Assembly (NCBI RefSeq): GCF_030056735.1
Contig: NZ_JASHKN010000001.1
Span: 868,001-932,000, forward strand
DNA length: 64,000 nucleotides
From: Rhodococcus sp. IEGM 1409
GTDB taxonomy: Bacteria > Actinomycetota > Actinomycetes > Mycobacteriales > Mycobacteriaceae
Reading direction: 5' to 3'
Notes under the pieces: model-generated
Seen by the model: only the letters and a program-made list of their open reading frames with translations
The model's database searches: none
What the model was told of the DNA's origin: nothing
Position numbers and translations under genes: made by a program
Part shown: positions 27,930-36,184 of the stretch, in pieces
How the letters are laid out: each line of letters opens with the position of its first letter
Position numbering within the stretch: position 1 is the first letter of the stretch

Positions 27930-29462
27930 GTGAACAACGAACCTGACCACTTCGAGGTCGTGATCATCGGCGGCGGGATCTCCGGAATCGGCGCAGCCAT
28001 TCATCTGCAGCGCCTCGGGATCGAAAATTTCGTCCTGCTCGAGAAAGCCGATTCCCTCGGTGGAACCTGGCGCGCCAACACCTATCCCGGTTGCGCTTGC
28101 GATGTTCCGTCCGGCCTGTACTCGTATTCCTTTGCCGCCAATCCGGATTGGACGCGATTGTTCGCGGAGCAGCCGGAGATCCGCGAATACATCGACGATA
28201 CTGCCCTCCGCCACGGCGTCGACAAGCACGTCCGCTTCGGGGTCGAAATGCTCTCCTCCCAGTGGGATGCGTCGCAATCCCTGTGGAAGATCACAACTTC
28301 CAGTGGCGAACTCACTGCTCGTTTCGTGATCGCGGCCACGGGTCCGTGGAACGAACCCTTGACACCGGCAATCCCCGGACTGGAAACGTTCGAGGGCGAG
28401 GTGTTTCATTCCTCGCAGTGGAATCACGACTACGACTTGACCGGGAAACGCGTCGCTGTCGTGGGGACCGGCGCTTCGGCAGTCCAGTTCGTTCCGCGCA
28501 TCGTCTCCGAGGTCTCCACACTTCACCTTTACCAGCGAACCGCTCAATGGGTTCTCCCCAAACCGGATCACTACGTACCGCGGATCGAAAGGTCCGTCAT
28601 GAGATTCGTACCGGCAGCACACAAGGCCCTTCGCAGCATCGAATACGGAATCATGGAAGCGCTGGGATTGGGATTCCGCAATCCGTGGATCCTGCGAATC
28701 GTGCAGAAACTCGGTTCAGCCCAGTTGCGCCTGCAGGTCCGCGATCCGAAGCTACGCAAGGCGCTGACACCCGACTACACCCTCGGTTGCAAGCGACTGC
28801 TCATGTCGAACTCGTACTATCCGGCCCTCGGCAAACCCAATGTCAGCGTCCACGCCAATGCAGTCGAAGAGATCCGCGGCAATACCGTGATCGGCGCCGA
28901 CGGCGCGGAATCGGAGGTGGACGCCATCATCTTCGGAACGGGCTTCCACATCCTCGACATGCCCATCGCCTCCACGGTTTTCGATGGAGAAGGTCGATCA
29001 CTCGACGATCATTGGCAGGGAAGTCCGCGGGCGTACTTGGGTTCCGCCGTCAGCGGATTTCCCAACGCGTTCATTCTGCTGGGGCCGAGCCTCGGCACCG
29101 GGCATACGTCTGCATTCATGATCTTGGAAGCCCAACTGAACTATGTGGCGCAGGCGATCGACCACGCTCGTCGGCACGGCTGGCAAACCATCGACGTGCG
29201 GCCGGAAGTACAGGCAGCCTTCAACTCTCAGGTTCAGGAAGCGCTCGGAACCACGGTCTACAACGCCGGTGGTTGCGAAAGCTATTTCTTCGACGTCAAC
29301 GGCCGCAACAGTTTCAACTGGCCATGGTCTTCGGGCGCCATGCGTCGACGGCTACGAGACTTCGATCCATATGCCTACAACCACACGCTTTCCAACAACC
29401 CTGCGTCGCATAACACGCCCTCTGAGCGCACCACCACCTTCGAACCGGAGTACACCGCATGA
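27930..29462 (+). CDS. Flavin monooxygenase, Baeyer-Villiger type (MymA-like)
   Basis: 510 residues. N-terminal FAD motif VVIIGGGISGIGAA, NADPH motif VAVVGTGASAVQF, and between them FEGEVFHSSQW (154-164), the FxGxxxHxxxW Baeyer-Villiger fingerprint (final Pro replaced by Asn). Start GTG 27930. Operon position patatin-BVMO-SDR with LipR-like esterase and regulator next door parallels the mymA operon implicated in envelope lipid modification in mycobacteria; the substrate here is unproven. Confidence 0.9.
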   Translation: MNNEPDHFEVVIIGGGISGIGAAIHLQRLGIENFVLLEKADSLGGTWRANTYPGCACDVPSGLYSYSFAANPDWTRLFAEQPEIREYIDDTALRHGVDKHVRFGVEMLSSQWDASQSLWKITTSSGELTARFVIAATGPWNEPLTPAIPGLETFEGEVFHSSQWNHDYDLTGKRVAVVGTGASAVQFVPRIVSEVSTLHLYQRTAQWVLPKPDHYVPRIERSVMRFVPAAHKALRSIEYGIMEALGLGFRNPWILRIVQKLGSAQLRLQVRDPKLRKALTPDYTLGCKRLLMSNSYYPALGKPNVSVHANAVEEIRGNTVIGADGAESEVDAIIFGTGFHILDMPIASTVFDGEGRSLDDHWQGSPRAYLGSAVSGFPNAFILLGPSLGTGHTSAFMILEAQLNYVAQAIDHARRHGWQTIDVRPEVQAAFNSQVQEALGTTVYNAGGCESYFFDVNGRNSFNWPWSSGAMRRRLRDFDPYAYNHTLSNNPASHNTPSERTTTFEPEYTA

Positions 29463-30337
29463 GCCTCTTCGGCACCGCCTACCCGCCGATCGATCTCGAC
29501 GGAGCACTCGTTGTCATCTCCGGCGGCGGCCGCGGAATCGGCCGCGCCACAGCGGAGTTGTTCGCAACTCGCGGCGCACTCGTCTGCGTCGGCGATCTCG
29601 ACGAGGAGACAGCCGTCGACACCGCCGCGTCCATCGGCGCACGGGCCCGCGGCTACGCACTGGACGTCACCTCGCGCGAATCCTGGGATGTGTTCATCTC
29701 CACAGTGATCGGCGAATTCGGTCACATCGACATTCTGGTCAACAATGCGGGAGTGATGCCGCTCGGCGGCTTCCTCGACGAGTCCGACGCCACCAGTCGA
29801 GTCACTCTCGACGTCAATGTCTGGGGGCCGATTCACGGGATGCGCGCGGTGCTGCCCGGCATGGTGGAACGACGACGCGGCCACGTCGTCAACATCGCAT
29901 CCATGGCGGGCAAGCTCCCCGTGCCCGGAATGGCCGTGTACAACGCAAGCAAGTTCGGCGCGGTGGGTCTTTCAGCCTCTGCCCGTGTCGAATTCGCAGA
30001 TTCCGGAGTCAGCGTCAGCGCCATCCTGCCCAGCGCCGTGCGCACCGGGCTCTCCTCCGGTGTGCCACTCGGAAAGGGCATGCCGACAGTTGAACCCGAG
30101 GTCGTGGCCAAAGCCGTCGTCGACACGGTCGTGCATCGGCGAGCCGAAACTACGGTTCCCCGTTACCTTGCGGGTTGGGATCTCATCGACGCTGTTGTAC
30201 CCGAATGGATGATCAATATCGGACGCCGGGTGATCGACGATCGCCGCGCACTGACATCGGTAGATCCGAACGGACGTGCGGACTACGAAAAGCGAGTGGC
30301 ACGTCAGGCCGAAAACGAGGAGCATGATCGGAGATGA
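29459..30337 (+). CDS. SDR family oxidoreductase (partner of the BVMO)
   Basis: 292 residues. SGGGRGIGRATAELFA cofactor motif, VNNAGVMPLGG, active serine in NIASMAG, and YNASK (YxxxK). A C-terminal extension after the Rossmann core, rich in charge, ends EEHDRR. ATG overlaps the BVMO stop (ATGA). Likely oxidises an alcohol to the ketone that the BVMO then converts to an ester, which the patatin or LipR-like esterase could split; this pathway is inferred. Confidence 0.9.
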   Translation: MSLFGTAYPPIDLDGALVVISGGGRGIGRATAELFATRGALVCVGDLDEETAVDTAASIGARARGYALDVTSRESWDVFISTVIGEFGHIDILVNNAGVMPLGGFLDESDATSRVTLDVNVWGPIHGMRAVLPGMVERRRGHVVNIASMAGKLPVPGMAVYNASKFGAVGLSASARVEFADSGVSVSAILPSAVRTGLSSGVPLGKGMPTVEPEVVAKAVVDTVVHRRAETTVPRYLAGWDLIDAVVPEWMINIGRRVIDDRRALTSVDPNGRADYEKRVARQAENEEHDRR

Positions 30338-30356
30338 AGCGGGTAGTTTCGTGGCC

Positions 30357-30875
30357 ATGTACATCCGCCGCGAAACTTCTTCCGACCGTGACGCCGTCTA
30401 TTCACTGCTCGGGGCGGCGTTTGCCGACCAGGCGCTGCCCGGCGAGTCTCCCCACGAGATCGAACTGACACGCCAACTCTTCGCCTCGGACGACTACTTG
30501 CCGAAGTTGTCCCTTGTCGCCGTAGCGGACGGCGAGATCGTCGGTTTTGTGATCGGAACACGTGGATGGGTCGGTCAAGTCGAGGCGGTTGGTCTCGGGC
30601 CGTTGGCAGTCACGCCGGGCAACCAGCGCAGCGGCGTCGGTTCGGCCCTGATGCACGCCGTAATCGGTGCGGCCGACGCCCTGGACGTGCCACTGCTCGC
30701 GCTTCTCGGAAGCACCGAGTACTACCCCCGGTTCGGATTCGTCACCAGCACCGACGTCGGGGTCGAGTCGCCGGAAGCCGAGTGGGGCGCTCACTTTCAG
30801 ATCAGGACCCTCACCGTGCACCGCGCTGATCAGACGGGGAAGTTTTCCTACGCCGCGCCTTTCGGGATCGCTTGA
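30357..30875 (+). CDS. GNAT N-acetyltransferase (YhbS-like)
   Basis: 172 residues from MYIRRETSSDRDAVYSLL. Acetyl-CoA binding motif LAVTPGNQRSGVGSALMHAVI, then LLALLGSTEYYPRFGFV, the usual GNAT end motif. Alternative starts at GTG 30351 and ATG 30324 exist. Substrate unknown. Confidence 0.85.
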   Translation: MYIRRETSSDRDAVYSLLGAAFADQALPGESPHEIELTRQLFASDDYLPKLSLVAVADGEIVGFVIGTRGWVGQVEAVGLGPLAVTPGNQRSGVGSALMHAVIGAADALDVPLLALLGSTEYYPRFGFVTSTDVGVESPEAEWGAHFQIRTLTVHRADQTGKFSYAAPFGIA

Positions 30876-30888
30876 CCCTCAGCGTGAT

Positions 30889-30951
30889 GTAAGAGTTCTT
30901 TGACATATCTCGAACGCGAACCTACGCTCATCCATGTCAAAGAACTCTTAC
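30889..30951 (+). promoter_or_regulatory. Promoter enclosed by a perfect 18-bp inverted repeat
   Basis: Left arm GTAAGAGTTCTTTGACAT (30889-30906) and right arm ATGTCAAAGAACTCTTAC (30934-30951) are exact inverse copies 27 bp apart. TTGACA (30900-30905) in the left arm and TACGCT (30923-30928) in the spacer form a -35/-10 pair with 17-bp spacing, putting the transcription start at the right arm. Each arm is itself nearly palindromic (AAGAGTTCTT). GGGAGG follows for the ATG at 30966. Confidence 0.75.
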
Positions 30952-30965
30952 TTCTGGGAGGCATC

Positions 30966-31376
30966 ATGAGCACCACTGCACGTTGGAGCCTCGTCATCGG
31001 TATCGGCATGGCCGCAACACTGGTGTTGAGTTTCTTCGCCGCACTGACGTCCGACGATCAGAAGATCCTGACCTTCGTCGTCTTCGCAATTGTCATGTCA
31101 CCGGCGTGCATCGGATCCGCATGGGCCCTTTTCCCATCGGAAGACAACAAGGCTCCTGCCTACCCCGAGGACACTGTCGAAACAGAATGGAGTCGCAAGG
31201 CCGGATTCGGCGCATTCACCGACTTGATCACCGCCATGGGAATCGCGCTGATCGCGCACAATATCTTCGGCGCACCCGAACTGCCGCTCCTGATCTTCAC
31301 CGCCCTCGGCCTAGCCGACTTCGGAATCCGGTACTGGGCAGTGTCGAGGGACCGCACGCCCACAATCGAGATCTGA
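30966..31376 (+). CDS. Small membrane protein paired with an XRE regulator
   Basis: 136 residues with four predicted spans (about 8-28, 36-58, 80-100, 106-124) and a short acidic loop SEDNKAPAYPEDTVETEW. No named function recognised; membrane protein/XRE pairs of this kind are widespread in Gram-positive bacteria. GGGAGG lies 5 bases before the ATG. Its TGA overlaps the ATG of the regulator (TGATG). Confidence 0.8.
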   Translation: MSTTARWSLVIGIGMAATLVLSFFAALTSDDQKILTFVVFAIVMSPACIGSAWALFPSEDNKAPAYPEDTVETEWSRKAGFGAFTDLITAMGIALIAHNIFGAPELPLLIFTALGLADFGIRYWAVSRDRTPTIEI

Positions 31377-31564
31377 TGCGCAACAATCTCCAAGAACTCC
31401 GGACGTCAGCCGGATTGTCACAGCAGGCGTGCGCCGACGCGCTCGGTATCACGCGCCAGACCGTCATCTCGATCGAGAAGGGCCACTTCGACCCACGTCT
31501 GTCATTGGCGTTCCGAATCGCCGAGTATTTCGACAGGCGGGTCGACGACGTCTTCTCGAACTGA
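31376..31564 (+). CDS. Small XRE-family DNA-binding protein
   Basis: 62 residues, essentially one helix-turn-helix: NLQELRTSAGLSQQACADALGITRQTVISIEKG, ending FDRRVDDVFSN, typical of the compact YozG/YgzD-type regulators. Translationally coupled to the membrane protein. The 18-bp inverted repeat around the operon promoter is the obvious candidate binding site, giving autoregulation. Confidence 0.88.
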   Translation: MRNNLQELRTSAGLSQQACADALGITRQTVISIEKGHFDPRLSLAFRIAEYFDRRVDDVFSN

Positions 31565-31588
31565 CGGAAGATCAGTCGAGCTTCGGTT

Positions 31589-31816
31589 TCAGTCGAACAG
31601 GGTAGGCGATCCGTTTTCGTCGTTCCCGTCCTCGACGGCCCTTGTCTTCTTGCCCGAGCCCTTGCGGACGACGGTCAGCGTCGTCGTTCGACGCGACAAC
31701 CTGTGCCCGTCACTGTGTTCGAGCAGCGCCATGCCCTGGCGAACTTCGACTACCGTCCACGGACCCGCATGGCCGGCTGCCTGTACGAGGTCACCGGACT
31801 CCACCTCAGTTGCCAT
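31589..31816 (-). CDS. Small hydrophilic protein of unknown function
   Basis: 75 residues, MATEVESGDLVQAAGHAGPWTVVEVRQGMALLEHSDGHRLSRRTTTLTVVRKG, ending in a charged tail. The beta-rich first half resembles a small SH3-like or KOW-like barrel by eye only. AAGGAG five bases before ATG 31816 supports it as real. It lies between the XRE gene and the sulfonate transporter operon, reading toward the former. Confidence 0.6.
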   Translation of the reverse strand: MATEVESGDLVQAAGHAGPWTVVEVRQGMALLEHSDGHRLSRRTTTLTVVRKGSGKKTRAVEDGNDENGSPTLFD

Positions 31817-31897
31817 GACCACTCCTTGTTCGTCGTGTCCTGCACGTTCTCCCTCCTATTATCGACGCGGCCACCTGGTAGTCGACGCGCAGGGTAC

Positions 31898-32725
31898 CTA
31901 CGCTGCAGCGGCAACCTTGACCGCGTGGCCGACTTCGGCTCGGAATGCCGCATATTCGGGTGAGCCGCGGAGGTCGTCGGGATCGACACCTGTTCGTGGC
32001 AGATCGATTTTCAGATCGAGCGCGACCTTGCCCGGCCTGCTTGTCAGGACCACGACCCTGGAGCCGAGAAAGGCTGCCTCGTCGGCACTGTGAGTGACGA
32101 AGACGCTCGTTCGCCCCGATTCGGCGCTGACGTTGCGGAGGTCCTCCTGCAGACGCTCGCGGGTGAGGGCGTCCAGCGCGGCAAAAGGCTCGTCCAACAG
32201 GAGCAACGACGTTTCGGCCGCCAAGGCCCGGGCAATTGCCACCCGCTGCTGCTGCCCGCCCGAGATCTCCCAGATTCGCCGGTCCGCAGTGCCGCCCAGT
32301 CCGACGCGGTCGAGGAGTTCATTGCGCCTTTGCCCGCGTTCACTCTTGGTAACCCCGGCATATTTGAGTGCCAGGTCGATGTTGCCGCCCACCGACTTCC
32401 ACGGGAAGAGCCGCGGCTGCTGAAACACCACTCCCGCACTCGACCCGGGGATCGGGTCGGATCCGGATACCTGAACCGTTCCGCTGGATGGGTTTTCGAA
32501 TCCCGCAATCAACCGCAGCAAGGTGCTCTTGCCGCAACCCGACGCTCCGACGAGGACCAGGAACTCACCGGGTGCGACGTCGATCGATACCGGTCCGAGT
32601 GCCGTTACGGACTCTCGGCCGTGGCCGTATTTGTGTGAGACGGTGTCGATTCGGATCGCGCCCGGGCGGTCGGCTGCGAACCCTCCCCCAGCCTGCTGTG
32701 CGGTCACGCTACTGGTCAAGGACAT
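31898..32725 (-). CDS. Sulfonate/nitrate-type ABC transporter ATP-binding protein (SsuB/TauB-like)
   Basis: 275 residues. Walker A GASGCGKST, Q-loop FQQPRLFPWKSV, signature ISGGQQQRVAIARALA, Walker B LLLLDEPFAALDALTRE and H-loop FVTHSADEA are all intact. Third gene of the minus-strand operon permease-binding protein-ATPase, overlapping the binding-protein gene by 17 bp. Import of an aliphatic sulfonate, sulfate ester or taurine is likely, given the cysteine leader upstream and the monooxygenases opposite. Confidence 0.92.
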   Translation of the reverse strand: MSLTSSVTAQQAGGGFAADRPGAIRIDTVSHKYGHGRESVTALGPVSIDVAPGEFLVLVGASGCGKSTLLRLIAGFENPSSGTVQVSGSDPIPGSSAGVVFQQPRLFPWKSVGGNIDLALKYAGVTKSERGQRRNELLDRVGLGGTADRRIWEISGGQQQRVAIARALAAETSLLLLDEPFAALDALTRERLQEDLRNVSAESGRTSVFVTHSADEAAFLGSRVVVLTSRPGKVALDLKIDLPRTGVDPDDLRGSPEYAAFRAEVGHAVKVAAAA

Positions 32726-33809
32726 CGGGAAGCCCCTTCACATAGAGAGCATTCTGAAACACCGTCAGATCAGGCACACTGTCGATCTGCTTCTGCTCGG
32801 CCAGGAATTGCGCTGCACTCTGCAGGTTCACTGCCAAATTTCCGGGAGCGCCTTCGGTGCCCAGCCATTCCGGCGAGGAGATCTGCTCGGGAGTGAGGAA
32901 CACCCCCTGCTTCAGCTGCGCTGCCGCGTCTTCCTTGGAGGCGCCCAATTGCGCGGCAACAGCTTCCGCCGCTGCGTTGGAGTCAGTGGCGATCGTCGTG
33001 AGCGCGCGGGCCTGAGCCTGGCGCCAGGTGTCGACGATCTCGGGGTGATCCTTCGCAAACGCGGTCGACACCACACCCAAGTCAAGCGTCGGCTTTCCCG
33101 CCGTCGCCAGCTCGCGGCTGGCGATCAACTGTGTTCCGTCCTTACGGAGTTCGTCGAGCGTGGGCAGCCAGGTGTAGACGGCGTCGATGTCACCGCGCTG
33201 CCAGGCGGCGAGTGATGCTTGCGGCTGGAGATCCACCAACTGAACGTCAACTGCGCTGAGTCCGGCCTGGTTCAGAGCCGCCAGCAGACTGTAGTGAGCG
33301 GTCGACGCGAATGCCGTGGCCACTTTCTTGCCCCGTAGATCTGCCACGGACTTGATTCCGGTTGCGTTGCGGGCCACCAGAGCTTCGTTGTCACCGGCCA
33401 CATCGAGAACAAACGCAACCTGGTACGGAATGTTCAGCGGCGCCGAGAGTCCACGTGCGACCGGACTCGAACCGATTGCACCGAAGTCGATTTCACCGGC
33501 GATGAAGGCGGTGTTGATATCGGCTCCCGAATCGAACTTCGTCCACTTCACGTTGTACTCGGGCAGGGCTTCTTCGAGCCAACGATTGTTCTTGACTATC
33601 AAATCGCCGCTCGGGAAAGACTGGTAGGCAATGCGTATCGTTTCCTTGGAAGAATCCTGGCCGGAATGATCCACCGAGCACGCGCCGAGAACGAGTGCGA
33701 GGACACCGATCAGCACCGTGAACGCCGTCCGGGAAGCCTTTCCCTCGTTGCGCGTCAGATTACTGCTGCGCTTCAGATTACTGCTGGCGTGTTTCTGATT
33801 GTCAGTCAT
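32709..33809 (-). CDS. Aliphatic sulfonate-type substrate-binding lipoprotein (SsuA/TauA-like)
   Basis: 366 residues. Signal peptide with lipobox LVLGAC (Cys44), then IRIAYQSFPSGDLIVKNNRWLEE, DSGADINTAFIAGEIDFGAIGSSP and VADLRGKKVATAFASTAHYSLLAALNQAGL, the standard NrtA/SsuA/TauA domain pattern. Start ATG 33809 has GAGGGG upstream and overlaps the permease stop (ATGA). Lipid-anchored solute receptor of the transporter. Confidence 0.93.
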   Translation of the reverse strand: MTDNQKHASSNLKRSSNLTRNEGKASRTAFTVLIGVLALVLGACSVDHSGQDSSKETIRIAYQSFPSGDLIVKNNRWLEEALPEYNVKWTKFDSGADINTAFIAGEIDFGAIGSSPVARGLSAPLNIPYQVAFVLDVAGDNEALVARNATGIKSVADLRGKKVATAFASTAHYSLLAALNQAGLSAVDVQLVDLQPQASLAAWQRGDIDAVYTWLPTLDELRKDGTQLIASRELATAGKPTLDLGVVSTAFAKDHPEIVDTWRQAQARALTTIATDSNAAAEAVAAQLGASKEDAAAQLKQGVFLTPEQISSPEWLGTEGAPGNLAVNLQSAAQFLAEQKQIDSVPDLTVFQNALYVKGLPDVLDQ

Positions 33810-34663
33810 ACTTTTCCCCTCCAGGGAACGGCGCGGCGCTCTGCAGCCCGCAGCAGTCCGTCGATGATCAGGCCGGAGAATCCGATGGCGAAGATCCCCA
33901 CCAGCACAACCGGTGTGTTGTTGTAATTGCTTGCATCCTTGACCATTCCGCCGATTCCGGGGATGCCGTTGAACAGTTCCGCTGCGACCACCGACGAGTA
34001 CGCCATACCCACTGACAGTCGAATGCCTGTGAAAGTCTCCGGCAAGGCCGACGGGACGACCACGTCTCGGATCACTTGCGCCCGTGAAGCTCCCAATGCC
34101 CTGGCCGCTTCGACCAGCCCGACAGGCGCCGCAACGACAGCAGCTGTGGTGGCCACTGCTGCCGGCGGGAGCGCAGCGAGCGCCAGCAATGTAATCTTCG
34201 GCGCCTCGTCGATTCCCAGCCAGATCACCAGCAGGAAGAAATACGCCAAGGGCGGCAGTGCGCGCAGGAACGTCAACCACGGTTCGAGCAGACTCCGCAG
34301 CCACGTCACCGATCCCATGGCCAAGCCGAGGATGACGCCCAATCCGACGCCGATGTTCACACCGACCAGCACGCGTCGCAGCGTCATGTAGAGGTGCTCC
34401 CAGAGCAAATACCCCTGGTAGCCCCGCACTCCGTCATGTGTGGTCATCGTATTGACGAAGGCATGCCAGACCGTACTCGGAAACGGCACAAAGGTTTCAC
34501 TCCAGGTCCCGCTGGCTGCCGCGACCTGCCACAGCGCCAAGAATGCGATCACCGAGAGCACTGGCAGTCCGACAGTGGTCACACTCGAAGTCCACGACCG
34601 GCGCGGCTCACGGTTCGGTTCCGAGGCCGGTGTTGGTTCTTTTGCTTCGACAGAAGTCGACAT
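33806..34663 (-). CDS. Sulfonate-type ABC transporter permease (SsuC/TauC-like)
   Basis: 285 residues, about six membrane spans, with the EAA loop EAARALGASRAQVIRDVVVPSALPETFTGIRLS that contacts the ATPase. Start ATG 34663 (GAGGAA upstream) rather than ATG 34699. First structural gene of the operon; about 130 bp upstream is the stop codon of a 24-codon cysteine leader peptide, with tandem repeats in between, so expression is likely set by cysteine supply. Confidence 0.92.
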   Translation of the reverse strand: MSTSVEAKEPTPASEPNREPRRSWTSSVTTVGLPVLSVIAFLALWQVAAASGTWSETFVPFPSTVWHAFVNTMTTHDGVRGYQGYLLWEHLYMTLRRVLVGVNIGVGLGVILGLAMGSVTWLRSLLEPWLTFLRALPPLAYFFLLVIWLGIDEAPKITLLALAALPPAAVATTAAVVAAPVGLVEAARALGASRAQVIRDVVVPSALPETFTGIRLSVGMAYSSVVAAELFNGIPGIGGMVKDASNYNNTPVVLVGIFAIGFSGLIIDGLLRAAERRAVPWRGKV

Positions 34664-34700
34664 CGCTGTTTCTTCCTCGACGTACGGAAATTCCGGCACA

Positions 34701-34754
34701 TATGCAGCTACGAGTACGTATGCAGGGACGAAGGCATATGCAGGGACGAAGGCG
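34701..34754. repeat. Three 18-bp tandem repeats between the leader peptide and the permease gene
   Basis: TATGCAGCTACGAGTACG (34701-34718), TATGCAGGGACGAAGGCA (34719-34736) and TATGCAGGGACGAAGGCG (34737-34754). The last two differ by one base. On the minus-strand mRNA they follow the cysteine leader and precede the permease ribosome binding site; a GGCGC/GCGCC stem adjoins at 34753-34770. Confidence 0.75.
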
Positions 34755-34795
34755 CACAGGGAGGCGCCATTCTCACTCAGGAGAGTCGGAAGGAA

Positions 34796-34870
34796 TCAAC
34801 AGCAACAGCAGTGGGCACCAAGACGGCACAGGTCGACGGCGATGCGTCGTGTCAGTGGCGTCGTGGGCAT
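34796..34870 (-). CDS. Cysteine-rich leader peptide (putative attenuator) of the sulfonate transporter operon
   Basis: A 24-codon ORF, too short for routine gene calling. It begins MPTTPLTRR, continues IAVDLCRLGAH and ends with four consecutive cysteine codons (TGC TGT TGC TGT) before TGA. The RR..VDLCR core matches the putative leader peptides found before sulfur-assimilation genes in Streptomyces and mycobacteria. Ribosomes short of charged tRNA-Cys would stall at the last codons and change folding of the mRNA ahead of the permease start 133 bases downstream. A dyad GGTAATT/AATTACC lies just upstream of its ATG. Identification rests on the sequence and the context; regulation is inferred. 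Confidence 0.8.
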   Translation of the reverse strand: MPTTPLTRRIAVDLCRLGAHCCCC

Positions 34871-34873
34871 GGG

Positions 34874-34914
34874 GGTAATTAGTACCTATGTCGGCAATTA
34901 CCCGCAAATGCGGG
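34874..34914. promoter_or_regulatory. Two adjacent dyads upstream of the cysteine leader
   Basis: GGTAATT (34874-34880) pairs with AATTACC (34896-34902), and CCCGCAAATGCGGG (34901-34914) is a second, overlapping dyad. They sit immediately before the leader ATG, where the promoter must be, so they may be operators for a sulfur-responsive regulator. Confidence 0.4.
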
Positions 34915-35286
34915 GGAAATAGACGTCAGCCTGCCAAGCGAACGGACAGCGAATACATCAGCGGCAGCTCGGAACGTCCGGCCGGGACGCCACCTCTTCC
35001 GGAAACAGGGTCGACCCGCCGTTGCGAAAGAACTGTGCCTGGTCTCCTTTGTGGCTGTTGTGAGCGGTGGTTGCCGCATTCCACGACAACCGATTCATCT
35101 CCAATGCATCCACGGTGTCCAACCTTTCGGTGCCTCAACGTCTCGGCCCACAACCTCACACAACAAGTCCGCACGAGTTCACCACGACCCCGGTCACGTC
35201 GGCAATCGAGTTACCTCGGCCGGAAACCTATCCGAAGGATCCTGCAACAGGTTACAGTTTTTCGACGGACCATCGAAGGAGAACCA
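34915..35286. other. Intergenic region between the divergent sulfonate operon and the monooxygenase operon
   Basis: About 370 bp without a convincing ORF on either strand. It must hold the promoter of the luciferase-like gene; GAAGGAG at its end is that gene's ribosome binding site. No riboswitch consensus was recognised by eye. Confidence 0.5.
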
Positions 35287-36132
35287 GTGCGCTACGGACT
35301 CAGCCTGTTCACCAGTGATCGCGGCATCCGCCCCGCCGAGGCGGCAAAGGCTGCCGAGACGAATGGATTCGACGCCTTCTACGTTCCGGAGCACACTCAC
35401 ATCCCGGTGTCGAGGGATTCCGATCACCCTGGCACCCAGTCGGCAGAATTGCCCGACGACCGTTACATGCGCACACTCGACCCCTGGGTCGCCCTGGGTA
35501 CCGCGGCGTCGGTCACGAGCACCATCCGGTTGGGTACGTCCGTTGCCCTCCCCCTCGAACACGATCCGATCACTCTCGCGAAAACCATCGCATCGCTGGA
35601 CCATCTTTCCGACGGTCGCGTGGTTTTCGGCGTCGGATTCGGCTGGAATGCAGAGGAACTCGCAGACCACGGCGTACCGCCGAACAAACGCCGGACCGCA
35701 CTCCGCGAGTACCTCGAAGCCATGGGAGAACTGTGGTCGAAGGAAGAAGCGTCGTACGACGGCCAATTCGTGAAGTACGGGCCAAGTTGGGCCTGGCCCA
35801 AGCCAGTTCAGAAACCCCGTCCGCCCATCCTCCTGGGAGGTGGTGGCAACGAAAAGACTTTCAAGTGGATCGCCAAGTCTGCCGACGGCTGGATCACTAC
35901 ACCCATCGAGCAGGAGATCGACGGAAACGTAGAACTACTTCGAAAGATCTGGGCCGAAGCAGGCAGGGTCGGCGAGCCTGAAATAACAGTCCTGGCAGGC
36001 AAACCCGACCCGGAGAAGCTCGCCCACTGGGCAGACATCGGTGTCACCGAAGCAATGTTCGGCACTCCGGACAAGAGCCCCGAAGAAGTTGTCGGATACA
36101 TGGAACGTCTGGCAACCAAGCTCGGACGGTGA
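35287..36132 (+). CDS. Luciferase-like (LLM) flavin/F420-dependent oxidoreductase
   Basis: 281 residues from a GTG start with GAAGGAG seven bases upstream. RYGLSLFTSDRGIRPAEAAKAAE, FDAFYVPEHTHIP, LGTSVALPLEHDPITLAKTIASLDHLSDGRVVFGVGFGWNAEE are typical of the TIGR03619-type LLM family, many of which use F420 and some FMNH2. Its place opposite a sulfonate transporter and next to a flavin reductase suggests an alkanesulfonate-type monooxygenase, but cofactor and substrate are not shown. Confidence 0.88.
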   Translation: MRYGLSLFTSDRGIRPAEAAKAAETNGFDAFYVPEHTHIPVSRDSDHPGTQSAELPDDRYMRTLDPWVALGTAASVTSTIRLGTSVALPLEHDPITLAKTIASLDHLSDGRVVFGVGFGWNAEELADHGVPPNKRRTALREYLEAMGELWSKEEASYDGQFVKYGPSWAWPKPVQKPRPPILLGGGGNEKTFKWIAKSADGWITTPIEQEIDGNVELLRKIWAEAGRVGEPEITVLAGKPDPEKLAHWADIGVTEAMFGTPDKSPEEVVGYMERLATKLGR

Positions 36133-36184
36133 GGTCCACCACAACACCTTGACCTCAACTGCACTCGAGGTTTTAACGTCGGTA

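Noticed and set aside
34394-34922. Two overlapping plus-strand ORFs of about 160 codons over the permease start
   Set aside because: They overlap the permease gene and the cysteine leader antisense; repeats alone produce the TYAGTKAYAGTK-like patterns.
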